From JBGQOG01 sp052113705 (GTDB lineage: Bacteria > Pseudomonadota > Alphaproteobacteria > Rhodobacterales > Rhodobacteraceae), in assembly GCF_052113705.1 (NCBI RefSeq), contig NZ_JBGQOG010000011.1, positions 69,154 through 133,153 of the forward strand: a stretch of 64,000 bases of DNA. Reading direction: 5' to 3'. This document shows, piece after piece, positions 34,052-42,748 of the stretch. Numbering within the stretch: the stretch's first letter is position 1; the number at the start of each line of letters is the position of its first letter. The translations under genes were made by a program, and so were the position numbers. The notes under the pieces were generated by a model. It made no database searches. It was not told where the DNA came from and saw only the letters and a program-made list of their open reading frames with translations.

Positions 34052-35278
34052 TCAATTCCGGATAAAATGCGGTTTGAACCGCGACAGATCTTGCGTGATG
34101 CGGCTGCGGTCTTCGCGCATGCCGATCCCGGCGCAGTCCTCACCGATGATCCAGGCCCCGACGACCGGGCGAAAGCCGTCAAATACCGGCAGCGGCGCAT
34201 AGGCCTGCAGGATCTGCGGATGCGCTGCGTAATCGTCGCGCGGGGCGGTCTCGGTCAACTGGCCATTCTCGATGATCGAGACCGAGGCCCCCTCGCGCGA
34301 GAACAATGGCTTGCGCACCCGCCCGGCGATCAGCGCCCCTTCCGCACGGCCAAAGGCCTCGGCCACGGCGGGGGCGGCGGGACCGCGCCCGGCAAGCGCT
34401 TCGGCGATATCCGCCTCAAAGAACGCGGGCAGGAGGTTGGGGTGGCCCTCGAACATCTGCCAGAGCACCGGCAAAAGCCCCTTGTTCGACACCAGCGCCT
34501 TCCAGGCGGGTTCCAGCATCATGCAGCCCGCGCTGCGCAAATGCTGCGCATAGTCGTCGCGCAGCAGATCCTCCCAGGGGTAGAGTTTGAACAAAAGGCC
34601 GATCACCCGGTCTTCGGCATCCAGAAACTGCCCCGCATCGCTGATCCCGATCTTGTCGAGATCGGTGTAATGCGCGCCGAGATCCGCCTCACGCGCGGCC
34701 CAGCCCATGCATTCGACGGTGGCGTAATCCTCCGGATTGCCCGCGGCGGCGGCGAAATGCAGATCGGTGCCCGGCGCGAACAGCGCGCGGAAGCGCTCGA
34801 CCAGTGCCTCATGGATGCCGTTGAACTGGTCATCGCCCGGCTGCAGCACCCCGGCCTCCAACTGCCCCTCCAGCCAGCTCCATTGGAACGAGGCGCTCTC
34901 GTAGAGCGAGGTCGGTGTGTCGGCGTTATATTCCAATAGCTTGGCCGGGCCCGTGCCATCATAGGCCAGATCAAAGCGCCCGTAGATTTCCGGGTCCCCG
35001 CGCTGCCAGCTTTCGGCAATAAGGTCCCAATGCTCGCGCGGGACCCCCATTTTCGCCATCAGCTCTTCATGCGCCAGAATTTCCGCCACCGCCGCGCGGC
35101 ACATGCCATGCAATTCGGTCGCCGGTGCCTCAAGATCGTCTTCGATCTCTTGCAGGCTGAACTGATAGGCAGAGGTTTCGTCCCAATAGGGTTCGCCATG
35201 CATATCGGCAAAGGTGAAACCCAATTCGGCGGCTTCTGCCCGCCATTCCGGCCGCTCTGGCAGCGCTATTTTTTGCAC
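34052..35278 (-). CDS. Glutathionylspermidine synthase family ATP-grasp protein (YgiC homologue)
   Basis: A 408-residue ATP-grasp ligase of the GSP_synth family. Visible motifs are GRFDLAYDGTGPAKLLEYNA, DTPTSLYESASFQWSW, LFKLYPWEDLLRDDYA, LEPAWKALVSNKGLLPVLWQ and VRKPLFSREGASVSII. The C-terminal GAWIIGEDCAGIGMRED is also typical. It lacks the amidase domain of bifunctional GspSA, as do YgiC and YjfC. Family enzymes join carboxylates to amines with ATP; the substrate of the YgiC subgroup is unknown. The start is GTG at 35278 with GGAG upstream. It forms an operon with the YgiB-like lipoprotein. Confidence 0.9.
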   Translation of the reverse strand: MQKIALPERPEWRAEAAELGFTFADMHGEPYWDETSAYQFSLQEIEDDLEAPATELHGMCRAAVAEILAHEELMAKMGVPREHWDLIAESWQRGDPEIYGRFDLAYDGTGPAKLLEYNADTPTSLYESASFQWSWLEGQLEAGVLQPGDDQFNGIHEALVERFRALFAPGTDLHFAAAAGNPEDYATVECMGWAAREADLGAHYTDLDKIGISDAGQFLDAEDRVIGLLFKLYPWEDLLRDDYAQHLRSAGCMMLEPAWKALVSNKGLLPVLWQMFEGHPNLLPAFFEADIAEALAGRGPAAPAVAEAFGRAEGALIAGRVRKPLFSREGASVSIIENGQLTETAPRDDYAAHPQILQAYAPLPVFDGFRPVVGAWIIGEDCAGIGMREDRSRITQDLSRFKPHFIRN

Positions 35279-35426
35279 GTCGTTCTGATCTCCCTAAGGT
35301 TGCTTATACATAAGGGGATCGGCGGGGGGATACCAGACAGGGCAGGGCGACTTTCGGCGCCGCAATGTCGCGGCTGTGACATTGGTCCCGCGTCGGGCCG
35401 GGGGTGGCCCGGGGGAGGGCTGCTGG

Positions 35427-35981
35427 TCAGGGGGCGAAGGGCAGGTCGCGCGATTGCAGCATCTCTTCCTCGGGCGAGGCGAGCATCGCCGCCACCCGCT
35501 CCAGCGAGGCGATCAGCATCATCTGTTCCCAATCGGGCAAGACGCTGAATTTTCGGTGAAACTGCGCATGCGCCCCATCGGGCGCGATCGCCAGAAACTC
35601 TTGGCCCTTGGCCGTCAGCGAGAGCCAGGATTGCCGCCGGTCCTGCTCGCCACGCCGCCGCTGCACCACGCCCTGCGCCTCTAGCTTGTGGATCAGCACG
35701 GTGGCCGTGGCCTGGGTGATGCCCATGCGTGCCGCAATGTATCCGGCGGTCTGCTCGCCCGCCTCTTGCAGCAGGTGCATGAAGATCAATTGCGAGGGCG
35801 TCAGCCCGGTTTCGCGCATCAGTTCTTTGCCGTGCAGCTCGGTGCTGCGCAGGATCCGGCGCATGGCGGTCAGGGCAAGCTTGGTCCGGTCTTCCATCGC
35901 ACGAATCCGTTGGGAAAATTTACTTAGCTTTTCTTGTAGAGTGTCGCGGAGAATTTGGAAATTACCATTGTGTTGATCCAA
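35427..35981 (-). CDS. ectR: MarR family regulator of ectoine genes (EctR-like)
   Basis: The 184-residue protein has a MarR winged helix: LTPSQLIFMHLLQEAGEQTA, then MGITQATATVLIHKLEAQGV and VQRRRGEQDRRQSWLSLTAKG, the last being the wing. It is divergent from ectA, the position of the ectoine repressor EctR in methylotrophs and other bacteria. The start is unsure: TTG at 35981 gives 184 residues with a plausible N-terminal helix but a poor ribosome site, while ATG at 35900 gives 157 residues. A palindrome in the ectA promoter is the expected operator. Half-copies of the CTAAG motif at 35921-35927 and 36005-36012 suggest it also controls itself. Confidence 0.85.
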   Translation of the reverse strand: MDQHNGNFQILRDTLQEKLSKFSQRIRAMEDRTKLALTAMRRILRSTELHGKELMRETGLTPSQLIFMHLLQEAGEQTAGYIAARMGITQATATVLIHKLEAQGVVQRRRGEQDRRQSWLSLTAKGQEFLAIAPDGAHAQFHRKFSVLPDWEQMMLIASLERVAAMLASPEEEMLQSRDLPFAP

Positions 35982-36141
35982 ATCCCCAACAAATTCCTAC
36001 GCTAAAACTAAGTATTTTTCAAGCATATAGGGCAATATATTTTCCCGCTCATTTGCATTTATCCAATTATTTTCAATGATTTAATGGGGTATTCGCGGGG
36101 GAGACCAAGGCGGTCGCTTCGGCAAAAGTCAGACGCTAGGG

Positions 36142-36170
36142 TTGATGTTTAGTGCAAACTAAGCAATATT
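36142..36170 (+). promoter_or_regulatory. Promoter of the ect operon with EctR-type palindromic operator
   Basis: TTGATG (36142-36147) and AATATT (36165-36170) form a -35/-10 pair with a 17-bp spacer. The spacer is filled by an inverted repeat: TGTTTAGT (36146-36153), GCAA, ACTAAGCA (36158-36165), pairing at 7 of 8 positions. The EctR1 site that I recall from Methylomicrobium has a TATTTAGT half-site, which the left arm matches in 7 of 8 positions. A dimer bound here would block RNA polymerase. The -10 is 29 bp upstream of the ectA ATG. Confidence 0.7.
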
Positions 36171-36198
36171 GCCGCAACCAAAGAGTTTCGGAGTGCCC

Positions 36199-36789
36199 AT
36201 GCAACACAACCCAAGCCTGCGGAAATTGTCGATTGCCGCGCAAGATGTGGCCCTGCGCGCGCCGCGCGCGGAAGACGGCGCCGAGATTGCGCGCCTCGTG
36301 CGGGCGTCCGGCGCGCTGGATGCCAATTCGCTCTACTGCAACTTGCTGCAAAGCACGCATTTCGCAGGCACCTGCGTTCTGGCCGAGCGCGGGGGCGCGC
36401 TCCTGGGCTGGGTCTCGGGCTATGTGCCGCCGATGCAGCCCGACACGCTCTTTGTCTGGCAGATCTGCACCAGCCCCGAGGCCCGGGGTCTGGGTCTGGC
36501 GCAAGCGATGATCGCCGAGCTGTTGGGCCGCCCAGCGTTGTCCGGCATCCGGCATCTCGAATGCAGCATCACCCGCGAGAACACCGCCTCCTGGCGCTTT
36601 TTCGAGAGCGTCGCCCGGCGTCTCAACGCCCCCATGCGCTCCCAGGAATGGCTGGACCGTGACCGGCATCTGGACGGAAGCCATGCCAGCGAGCGCCGGG
36701 TGATCCTTGGGCCATTCGCGGCGCAGGCCCTTCCTGCGACCGCCGCCGCCACTTCATTTGAAAAGGTCCCGCATCCGCAGGATGCCTGA
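36199..36789 (+). CDS. ectA: L-2,4-diaminobutyrate N-acetyltransferase EctA
   Basis: The 196-residue GNAT-fold protein has the EctA pattern: LRAPRAEDGAEIARLVRASG, DANSLYCNLLQSTHFAGTCV and the acetyl-CoA motif CTSPEARGLGLAQAMI, then CSITRENTASWRFFES. It transfers acetyl from acetyl-CoA to the gamma-amino group of diaminobutyrate, the second step of ectoine synthesis. The ATG at 36199 has GGAG 5 nt upstream; the longer TTG form would start within the -10 element and is excluded. It is the first gene of a nine-gene run ectABCD-ask-ehuBCDA. Confidence 0.95.
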   Translation: MQHNPSLRKLSIAAQDVALRAPRAEDGAEIARLVRASGALDANSLYCNLLQSTHFAGTCVLAERGGALLGWVSGYVPPMQPDTLFVWQICTSPEARGLGLAQAMIAELLGRPALSGIRHLECSITRENTASWRFFESVARRLNAPMRSQEWLDRDRHLDGSHASERRVILGPFAAQALPATAAATSFEKVPHPQDA

Positions 36790-36814
36790 CCGCAAGACCT
36801 ATTGGGAGTTTTCC

Positions 36815-38095
36815 ATGAACAAGCCGATCAACAGCACCGCCTTCACCCGCGTCGAGAGCCAGGTTCGTTCCTATTCGCGCAGCTTTCCGCGTCTGTTTGA
36901 CCGCGCCACCGGCGCCACGATCCACGGCACCGATGGCCGCGAATATACCGATTTCCTCGCGGGCTGCTCCTCGCTGAACTATGGCCATAACGACCCGGAT
37001 CTGAAGGCGGCCTTGCTCGCCTACATCAGCCGCGATGGCATTGCGCATGGGCTGGACATGTTCACCGATGCCAAGGAAAAATTCCTCAGCGCGTTCGAGC
37101 GTCACATCCTCAAGCCGCGCGACATGCGCTACCGGCTGCAGTTCACCGGCCCCACCGGGGCGAATGCGGTTGAGGCGGCGATGAAACTCGCGCGCAAGGT
37201 GACGGGCCGCAGCAATGTGATTTCCTTCACCAACGGCTTTCACGGTGTCACCTTGGGTGCCCTCGCCGCGACCGGCAATGGCAAGCACCGCGCCGGTGCT
37301 GCCATCCCGCTGAACGGCGTCACCCGCGCGGCCTATGATGGCTATTACGGCACCGAGATCGACACCGCTGAACTCTTGGCGCAGCAACTGGCCGACCCCT
37401 CGGGCGGCATTGACGCCCCGGCTGCGATCATCGTCGAAACCGTGCAGGGCGAGGGCGGTCTGAACGCGGCCTCCCCCGAATGGCTGCGCCGGATCGAGAG
37501 CATCGCGCGTGACCATGGCGCGCTGTTCATCATCGACGATATTCAGGCGGGCTGTGGCCGCACCGGCGGCTTCTTCAGCTTTGAGGGGATGGGCCTTTCG
37601 CCCGACATCATCACCATGGCGAAATCGCTCTCGGGGATGGGTCTGCCGCTGGCGCTGACGCTGATGAAGCCCGAGCATGACATCTGGTCGCCCGCCGAGC
37701 ACAACGGCACCTTCCGCGGCAACAACCATGCCTTCGTCACCGCCACGGCGACGATCGAAAAGTTCTGGGCCGATGATGAATTCGCCGAAGCTGTCGCCGA
37801 AAAGGCCGCCTTCCTTGAGGCGCGCCTGCAAGAGATCGCCGATGCGCATGGCACCACCTTGCGCGGGCGTGGCATGATGCGCGGCATCAATGCGGGCAGT
37901 GGCGAAGCCGCCGCCGCCATCTGCAAGGCCTGTTTCGACAAGGGCCTGATCATCGAAACCTCGGGCAGCCATGATGAGATCGTCAAGATCCTCGCGCCGC
38001 TGACCATTGCGCCCGCGCAATTCGCCGCCGGGCTCGACATTCTGGAAACCGCCTTCGCGCGCGAAATGGCCGCCTGGCGCACCGCAGCTGAATAA
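36815..38095 (+). CDS. ectB: Diaminobutyrate-2-oxoglutarate transaminase EctB
   Basis: A 426-residue class III PLP aminotransferase. It has the EctB start FTRVESQVRSYSRSFPRLFD, FTGPTGANAVEAAMKLARKV, the FIIDDIQAGCGRTGGFFSFE region with the cofactor aspartate, and the PLP lysine in TMAKSLSGMGLPLALTL. It converts aspartate semialdehyde to 2,4-diaminobutyrate with glutamate as donor. The ATG at 36815 follows GGGAG; the longer frame is the EctA tail read in another frame. It starts 25 nt after ectA. Confidence 0.97.
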   Translation: MNKPINSTAFTRVESQVRSYSRSFPRLFDRATGATIHGTDGREYTDFLAGCSSLNYGHNDPDLKAALLAYISRDGIAHGLDMFTDAKEKFLSAFERHILKPRDMRYRLQFTGPTGANAVEAAMKLARKVTGRSNVISFTNGFHGVTLGALAATGNGKHRAGAAIPLNGVTRAAYDGYYGTEIDTAELLAQQLADPSGGIDAPAAIIVETVQGEGGLNAASPEWLRRIESIARDHGALFIIDDIQAGCGRTGGFFSFEGMGLSPDIITMAKSLSGMGLPLALTLMKPEHDIWSPAEHNGTFRGNNHAFVTATATIEKFWADDEFAEAVAEKAAFLEARLQEIADAHGTTLRGRGMMRGINAGSGEAAAAICKACFDKGLIIETSGSHDEIVKILAPLTIAPAQFAAGLDILETAFAREMAAWRTAAE

Positions 38096-38105
38096 GGAGA
38101 CCCCC

Positions 38106-38516
38106 ATGATTGTTCGCGATCTGAACGACGCCCGCCAAACCAACCGTCTGGTCAATGCCGACGGCTGGGACAGCACCCGGCTTTTGCTGGCCGAAGATGG
38201 CATGGGCTTCAGCTTTCACATCACCCGCATCCATCCGGGCACCTCGCATGTGTTTCACTACAAACACCATTTCGAAAGTGTCTACTGTGTGTCCGGCACC
38301 GGGAGCATTGAGGATCTGGCCACGGGTCAGGTGCATCCGATCAAGCCCGGGGTGATCTATGCGCTGAACCTGCACGACAAGCACCGCCTGACCGCCGAGA
38401 CCGAACTGGTCATGGCCTGCTCGTTCAACCCGCCGGTAACCGGGCAGGAAGTGCACCGCGCAGATGGCTCTTATGCCCCGGCCGCCGAGATCGAACCTGT
38501 TTCTGAAACCGCCTGA
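38106..38516 (+). CDS. ectC: Ectoine synthase EctC
   Basis: The 136-residue cupin begins MIVRDLNDARQTNRLV and contains SFHITRIHPGTSHVFHYKHH, ESVYCVSGTGSIEDL, and the C-terminal CSFNPPVTGQEVHRADGSYA typical of EctC. It closes N-gamma-acetyl-diaminobutyrate to ectoine by water elimination, using an Fe(II) bound in the cupin. Length agrees with the family (about 130). It starts 10 nt after ectB and is followed 19 nt later by ectD. Confidence 0.97.
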   Translation: MIVRDLNDARQTNRLVNADGWDSTRLLLAEDGMGFSFHITRIHPGTSHVFHYKHHFESVYCVSGTGSIEDLATGQVHPIKPGVIYALNLHDKHRLTAETELVMACSFNPPVTGQEVHRADGSYAPAAEIEPVSETA

Positions 38517-38535
38517 GACGCCGAAGGAGGATCCG

Positions 38536-39474
38536 ATGCTGGACGCCCAGAATCAATCCGACGATTATCCGACCCGCCTGAAATCCGAGAGCTGGCTGCC
38601 GCGCAAAGACCCGGTGGTCTGGCCGCAGGAAGCCGCCGTGGCGCCTGCGGGCAAAGCGGCGCTGACCGAGGCGGAAGTGCAGAGCTTTGACCAGAACGGC
38701 TATCTGGTGCTGAAGGGTCTGTTTTCCGATGCGGAAGTGGCCGCGCTGACCGCCGAGGCGCAGCATCTGCGCACCGGCGGTGGCAATCTGCCGCCCGAAG
38801 ATGTGATTGCCGAGCCCGGCAATGACGCGGCCGTGCGCACCGTCTTTCGGCTCGATGAAAACAACCGGCTCTTTGACCGTCTGGCCCGCGATGCGCGGGT
38901 GGCGGGCCGGGTGCAGCAGCTCTTGGGCGACGCGCTTTACCTGCACCAGTCGCGGCTGAACTACAAACCGGGCTTCACCGGCAAGGAATTCTACTGGCAT
39001 TCGGATTTCGAGACCTGGCACGCCGAGGACGGCATGCCACGGATGCGCGCCATCTCGGCCTCGATCCTGCTCACCGACAATTCCGCGCTGAACGGGCCCT
39101 TGATGCTGATCCCCGGCTCGCACCGCCAGTTCATCGCCTGCGCGGGCGAAACGCCCGAGAACAACCATGCGCAGTCGCTGAAAAAGCAAGAGATCGGCGT
39201 GCCCTCGCAAGAGAGCCTGGCGCGGATGGCCGAGACGCATGGCATCGATTATGCCTCGGGCAAAGCGGGCACGGTGATCTTGTTTGATTGCAACGTCTTG
39301 CACGGCTCGAACGGCAATATCACGCCTTTCCCGCGCTCGAATGCCTTCTTTGTCTACAACGCCTGGTCGAACCGTTTGCGCGCGCCCTATGCCGCACCGG
39401 CACCGCGCCCGGATTTCCTGAGCAACCGGCAGCCGAAAGCGCCGATCACGCTGGAAGATGGCACCTTCGCCTGA
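38536..39474 (+). CDS. ectD: Ectoine 5-hydroxylase EctD
   Basis: The 312-residue Fe(II)/2-oxoglutarate dioxygenase of the PhyH family carries the EctD signature FYWHSDFETWHAEDGMPRMR, whose HxD supplies two iron ligands. The third histidine is in CNVLHGSNGN. SILLTDNSALNGPLMLIPGS is also typical. It converts ectoine to 5-hydroxyectoine. The ATG at 38536 follows AAGGAGG. Its presence means the strain can make both compatible solutes. Confidence 0.97.
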   Translation: MLDAQNQSDDYPTRLKSESWLPRKDPVVWPQEAAVAPAGKAALTEAEVQSFDQNGYLVLKGLFSDAEVAALTAEAQHLRTGGGNLPPEDVIAEPGNDAAVRTVFRLDENNRLFDRLARDARVAGRVQQLLGDALYLHQSRLNYKPGFTGKEFYWHSDFETWHAEDGMPRMRAISASILLTDNSALNGPLMLIPGSHRQFIACAGETPENNHAQSLKKQEIGVPSQESLARMAETHGIDYASGKAGTVILFDCNVLHGSNGNITPFPRSNAFFVYNAWSNRLRAPYAAPAPRPDFLSNRQPKAPITLEDGTFA

Positions 39475-39537
39475 CCGGATCCGTCCTGACCATTGAACAT
39501 GCCGCAGCGCCCGCCCGGGCGCTGCGCCGGGAGAACC

Positions 39538-41109
39538 ATGACCCATACTGTTGAGAAAATCGGCGGCACCTCGATGTCGCGCACGCAAGAGCTTTTGGAC
39601 ACGGTGCTGATCGGCACCCGTCAGGGGGCCGCGCTCTACAACCGGATCTTTGTCGTTTCGGCCTATGCCGGGGTGACCGACGCGCTCCTGGAGCATAAAA
39701 AGTCGGGCACGCCCGGCGTCTATGCGCTGTTCACCGACCCCGGCCGGGGCAGCGACTGGCAAGAAGCGCTGGACGAGACCGGCGCGAAAATGCTGGCGCT
39801 GAACGCCGCGATCTTCACCGATCCCGAGGCCCGCGCCACAGCCGATCGTTTTCTGACCGAGCGGTTGGACGGGGTGCGCTCGTGCCTCAGTGATCTGGGG
39901 CGGCTCTGTTCCTTCGGGCATTTCCAGCTGGCGGAACACATGCTCACCCTGCGCGAAATGCTGGCTTCGCTGGGCGAGGCGCAATCGGCGTTCAACACGG
40001 CGCTGTTGCTCAACAGCCTTGGCGTCAAGGCGCGCTTTGTCGATCTGACCGGCTGGTGCGGTGGCGCGCCGCTGTCGCTGGACGAGACGATCCGCGCGGC
40101 GTTGCAGGACGTGGATCTGACGCGCGAACTGGCGATTGTCACCGGCTATGCGCAATGCCGCGAAAAGCTGATGAAGAGTTATGATCGCGGGTACAGCGAA
40201 GTTACCCTCTCGCGGATGGCCGTCGTCACCGGCGCGCGCGAGGCGGTGATCCACAAGGAATTCCACCTCTCCTCCGCCGATCCGCGGCTGGTGGGCACCG
40301 ATGCCGTGCGGGTGATCGGCGAGACGAATTATGACGTGGCCGATCAGCTCTCCAACCTTGGGATGGAGGCCATCCACCCGAGTGCGGCCAAGGGCTTGCG
40401 GCAAGCGGGCATTCCGCTGCGGGTGAAAAACGCCTTTGAACCCGCGCATCAGGGCACGGTGATCCGCGCCGATCTGGCCGCCGAAGCGCCGCGCGTTGAC
40501 ATTGTCACCGGGCTGCGGGGCGTCTTTGCCTTTGAGTTTCACGACCCCGATATGGTTGGCGTCAAAGGCTATGATGCGGCCATCCTTGCCGCGCTCAACC
40601 GGCACAAGGTCTGGATCGTCTCCAAAGCCTCGAACGCCAATACGATCACGCATTACCTGAAAGGCGCGATGCAGGCGATCCGGCAGGCCGAGGCGGAACT
40701 GGCCGAGGCCTATCCCGCCGCCGCGATCCGGCTGCGCAAAGTGGCGCTGGTCTCGGCGATTGGCCGCGATCTGGGCGGTGCCGGGGTGCTGCGCACCACG
40801 CTGCAAACGCTGCATGCGGCAGGGATCGAGCCGCTGGGCCTGCTCGATCAGATGCGCCGCGTCGATTTGCAGGTGATCGTGGAGGATGCCGATTACGATC
40901 AGGCGATCCGGGCCTTGCATCAGGGATTGGTCGAAACCACCCCCGCCCGGGATGCCGACCGCGATGCCGCCCGGGATTCAGGCCGCGATGCCGCCTCCGC
41001 TCCGGCCGCCAAAGAGACCGCTGCCGACCCCCAATCCTCCGCGCAGACGACCGCGACCACTGCGCAACGTGCCACCCGTGCTGATCCCGTCTTGGACGCG
41101 GTGGCCTGA
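39538..41109 (+). CDS. ask: Ectoine-specific aspartokinase Ask_Ect
   Basis: A 523-residue aspartokinase with the N-terminal lysine-containing motif VEKIGGTSM, the kinase core VVTGAREAVIHKEFHLSSAD-type region (about 235-260) and two C-terminal ACT domains (about 330-465). Its linkage to ectABCD marks the Ask_Ect group, which feeds aspartate phosphate into ectoine synthesis and is less sensitive to lysine/threonine feedback than housekeeping enzymes (family knowledge). Residues from about 470 to the end form an Ala/Asp/Arg/Thr-rich tail not expected in aspartokinases, probably disordered. The ATG at 39538 follows GGGAG. Confidence 0.95.
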   Translation: MTHTVEKIGGTSMSRTQELLDTVLIGTRQGAALYNRIFVVSAYAGVTDALLEHKKSGTPGVYALFTDPGRGSDWQEALDETGAKMLALNAAIFTDPEARATADRFLTERLDGVRSCLSDLGRLCSFGHFQLAEHMLTLREMLASLGEAQSAFNTALLLNSLGVKARFVDLTGWCGGAPLSLDETIRAALQDVDLTRELAIVTGYAQCREKLMKSYDRGYSEVTLSRMAVVTGAREAVIHKEFHLSSADPRLVGTDAVRVIGETNYDVADQLSNLGMEAIHPSAAKGLRQAGIPLRVKNAFEPAHQGTVIRADLAAEAPRVDIVTGLRGVFAFEFHDPDMVGVKGYDAAILAALNRHKVWIVSKASNANTITHYLKGAMQAIRQAEAELAEAYPAAAIRLRKVALVSAIGRDLGGAGVLRTTLQTLHAAGIEPLGLLDQMRRVDLQVIVEDADYDQAIRALHQGLVETTPARDADRDAARDSGRDAASAPAAKETAADPQSSAQTTATTAQRATRADPVLDAVA

Positions 41110-41132
41110 CCCCAACCCGAAAGGAAGATCTT

Positions 41133-41996
41133 ATGCTGTTGAACCGTACCGCGATTGCCGTGATGACCACCGCCGCTCTGGGCGCCACACTCGGCGCCCC
41201 GATGGCGGGTGCCGCGACGCTGGAAGAGATCAAGGCCAAGGGCACCATCCGCATCGCCGTGGCCAATGAAATTCCCTATGGCTATGTCGACCCGAATGGC
41301 GAGGCGATGGGCGCAGGCCCGGATGTCGCCAAAAAGATCGTGGCCGATCTTGGCATCGAGAATATCGAATGGGTGACCACCAATTTCTCGGCGCTGATCC
41401 CGGGCCTGCAGGCCGACCGTTTCGATATGGTGGCCGCCGAAATGGCGATCCTGCCCGAGCGTTGCCAGCAGGTGCTCTTCTCCAACCCCAACACCTCTTA
41501 TGGCGAGGGGCTTTTGGTCGCCGCCGACAATCCCAAGGGTGTTACGGCCTATGGTGATTTCGCCAAGAACCCCGAGCTGAAAGTGGCGATCATGTCGGGC
41601 GCCGATCAGCTGGCCATGATGCAGAAACTGGGCGTGCCAGAGGAAAACCTGGTGATGATCGGCTCCAACGCCGATGCCATCTCCACCGTGTCGACGGGCC
41701 GGGCGGATGCCTATGCCGCGACCAGCCTCACCGCCTCGGGCCTTGCCTCGCAGAGTGACAAGGTGGCGGTCGTGGATGATTTCACCGACCCGGTGATCGA
41801 CGGCACCCCGGCGCGCAGCTGGGGGGGCTTCACCTTTGCACAGGGCAATGAAGAGCTGCGCGATGCGGTGAACACCGCGCTGGCCGCCTATAAGGCCACG
41901 CCGGAATGGCACGACACCGTCACCGGCTATGGCTTTACCGAGGCCGATACCAAAGGCTCGACCGAGAAGACCGGCGCCGAGCTTTGCGGCAGCTGA
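41133..41996 (+). CDS. ehuB: Ectoine/hydroxyectoine ABC transporter substrate-binding protein EhuB
   Basis: The 287-residue protein has a Sec signal peptide (cleavage near AGAATLEEI) and the periplasmic binding protein type 2 fold: IKAKGTIRIAVANEIPYGYV, GPDVAKKIVADLGIENIEWV, and FSALIPGLQADRFDMVAAEM. These match EhuB of Sinorhizobium, which binds ectoine and hydroxyectoine with aromatic residues. It is the first transport gene after ask (23-nt gap), so uptake and synthesis share a transcript. Genuine polar amino acid binding cannot be excluded from sequence, but the context is decisive. Confidence 0.93.
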   Translation: MLLNRTAIAVMTTAALGATLGAPMAGAATLEEIKAKGTIRIAVANEIPYGYVDPNGEAMGAGPDVAKKIVADLGIENIEWVTTNFSALIPGLQADRFDMVAAEMAILPERCQQVLFSNPNTSYGEGLLVAADNPKGVTAYGDFAKNPELKVAIMSGADQLAMMQKLGVPEENLVMIGSNADAISTVSTGRADAYAATSLTASGLASQSDKVAVVDDFTDPVIDGTPARSWGGFTFAQGNEELRDAVNTALAAYKATPEWHDTVTGYGFTEADTKGSTEKTGAELCGS

Positions 41997-42073
41997 GATA
42001 GTGCCGTTTGGTGTTTGGGCGGGGCGGGGGGATCGACCCCCGCCCCCTCGTTTCCGCTTTCAAAGGATGCGCA

Positions 42074-42745
42074 ATGCATTGGACAGACTATCTTGGCCCG
42101 CTGTCACAAGGGGCCTGGGTCACGGTTCAGCTGACCTTCTACTCGACCCTTCTCGGGGCGGTGATGGCCTTTGCAGGCGGGATGGGGAAGCTCTCCCGCA
42201 ACCCGTTGCTGCGCGGGCTGGCGGTGGTTTACGTTGAGGTTTTTCGCGGCACCTCGCTCTTGGTGCAGCTCTTTTGGCTCTATTTCGCGCTGCCGCTGGC
42301 CGGTCAGGCGATCGGGCTTGATCTGCGCATTCCGCCCGTCGTGGCGGGGGTGGCGGCGCTGGGGCTGAACATCGGGGCCTATGGCGCCGAAGTGGTGCGC
42401 GGCGCGTTGCAATCGGTCAAGCCGGGCCAGGCAGAGGCCGCGCGGGCGCTGAACTTCACGCCCCGCCAGAGCCTCTGGCGCATCGCACTGCCGCAGGCTT
42501 TGCCCGAAATGATGCCCTCCTTTGGCAATCTCGCGGTGCAAAACCTCAAGGATACGGCGCTCGTCTCGCTGATCTCGCTGGGCGATCTGACCTTCCGCGC
42601 CGAGCAGATCCGCAATTTCACCCAAGACAGCATCGGCGTCTATTCGCTGCTCTTGTTGATGTATTTCGGCATGGCGCTGGTCTTGACCGCGATCATGCGC
42701 GCCACCGAGCGGGCCGTGGGCCGCTGGCGTCCGGTGCGGAGGTAA
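42074..42745 (+). CDS. ehuC: Ectoine/hydroxyectoine ABC transporter permease EhuC
   Basis: A 223-residue HisM-type permease with about five hydrophobic segments. Typical motifs are GAWVTVQLTFYSTLLGAVMA, VEVFRGTSLLVQLFWLYF, and the EAA loop EAARALNFTPRQSLWRIALP followed by QALPEMMPSFGN. The ATG at 42074 follows AAGGA; the longer frame is leader sequence. It pairs with EhuD. The 78-bp gap after ehuB contains a GC-rich stretch that may limit read-through. Confidence 0.93.
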   Translation: MHWTDYLGPLSQGAWVTVQLTFYSTLLGAVMAFAGGMGKLSRNPLLRGLAVVYVEVFRGTSLLVQLFWLYFALPLAGQAIGLDLRIPPVVAGVAALGLNIGAYGAEVVRGALQSVKPGQAEAARALNFTPRQSLWRIALPQALPEMMPSFGNLAVQNLKDTALVSLISLGDLTFRAEQIRNFTQDSIGVYSLLLLMYFGMALVLTAIMRATERAVGRWRPVRR

Positions 42746-42748
42746 CAC

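Noticed and set aside
38425..40920. 831-codon open frame on the minus strand
   Set aside because: Antisense to ectD and ask, which are certain; no domain and no ribosome binding site.
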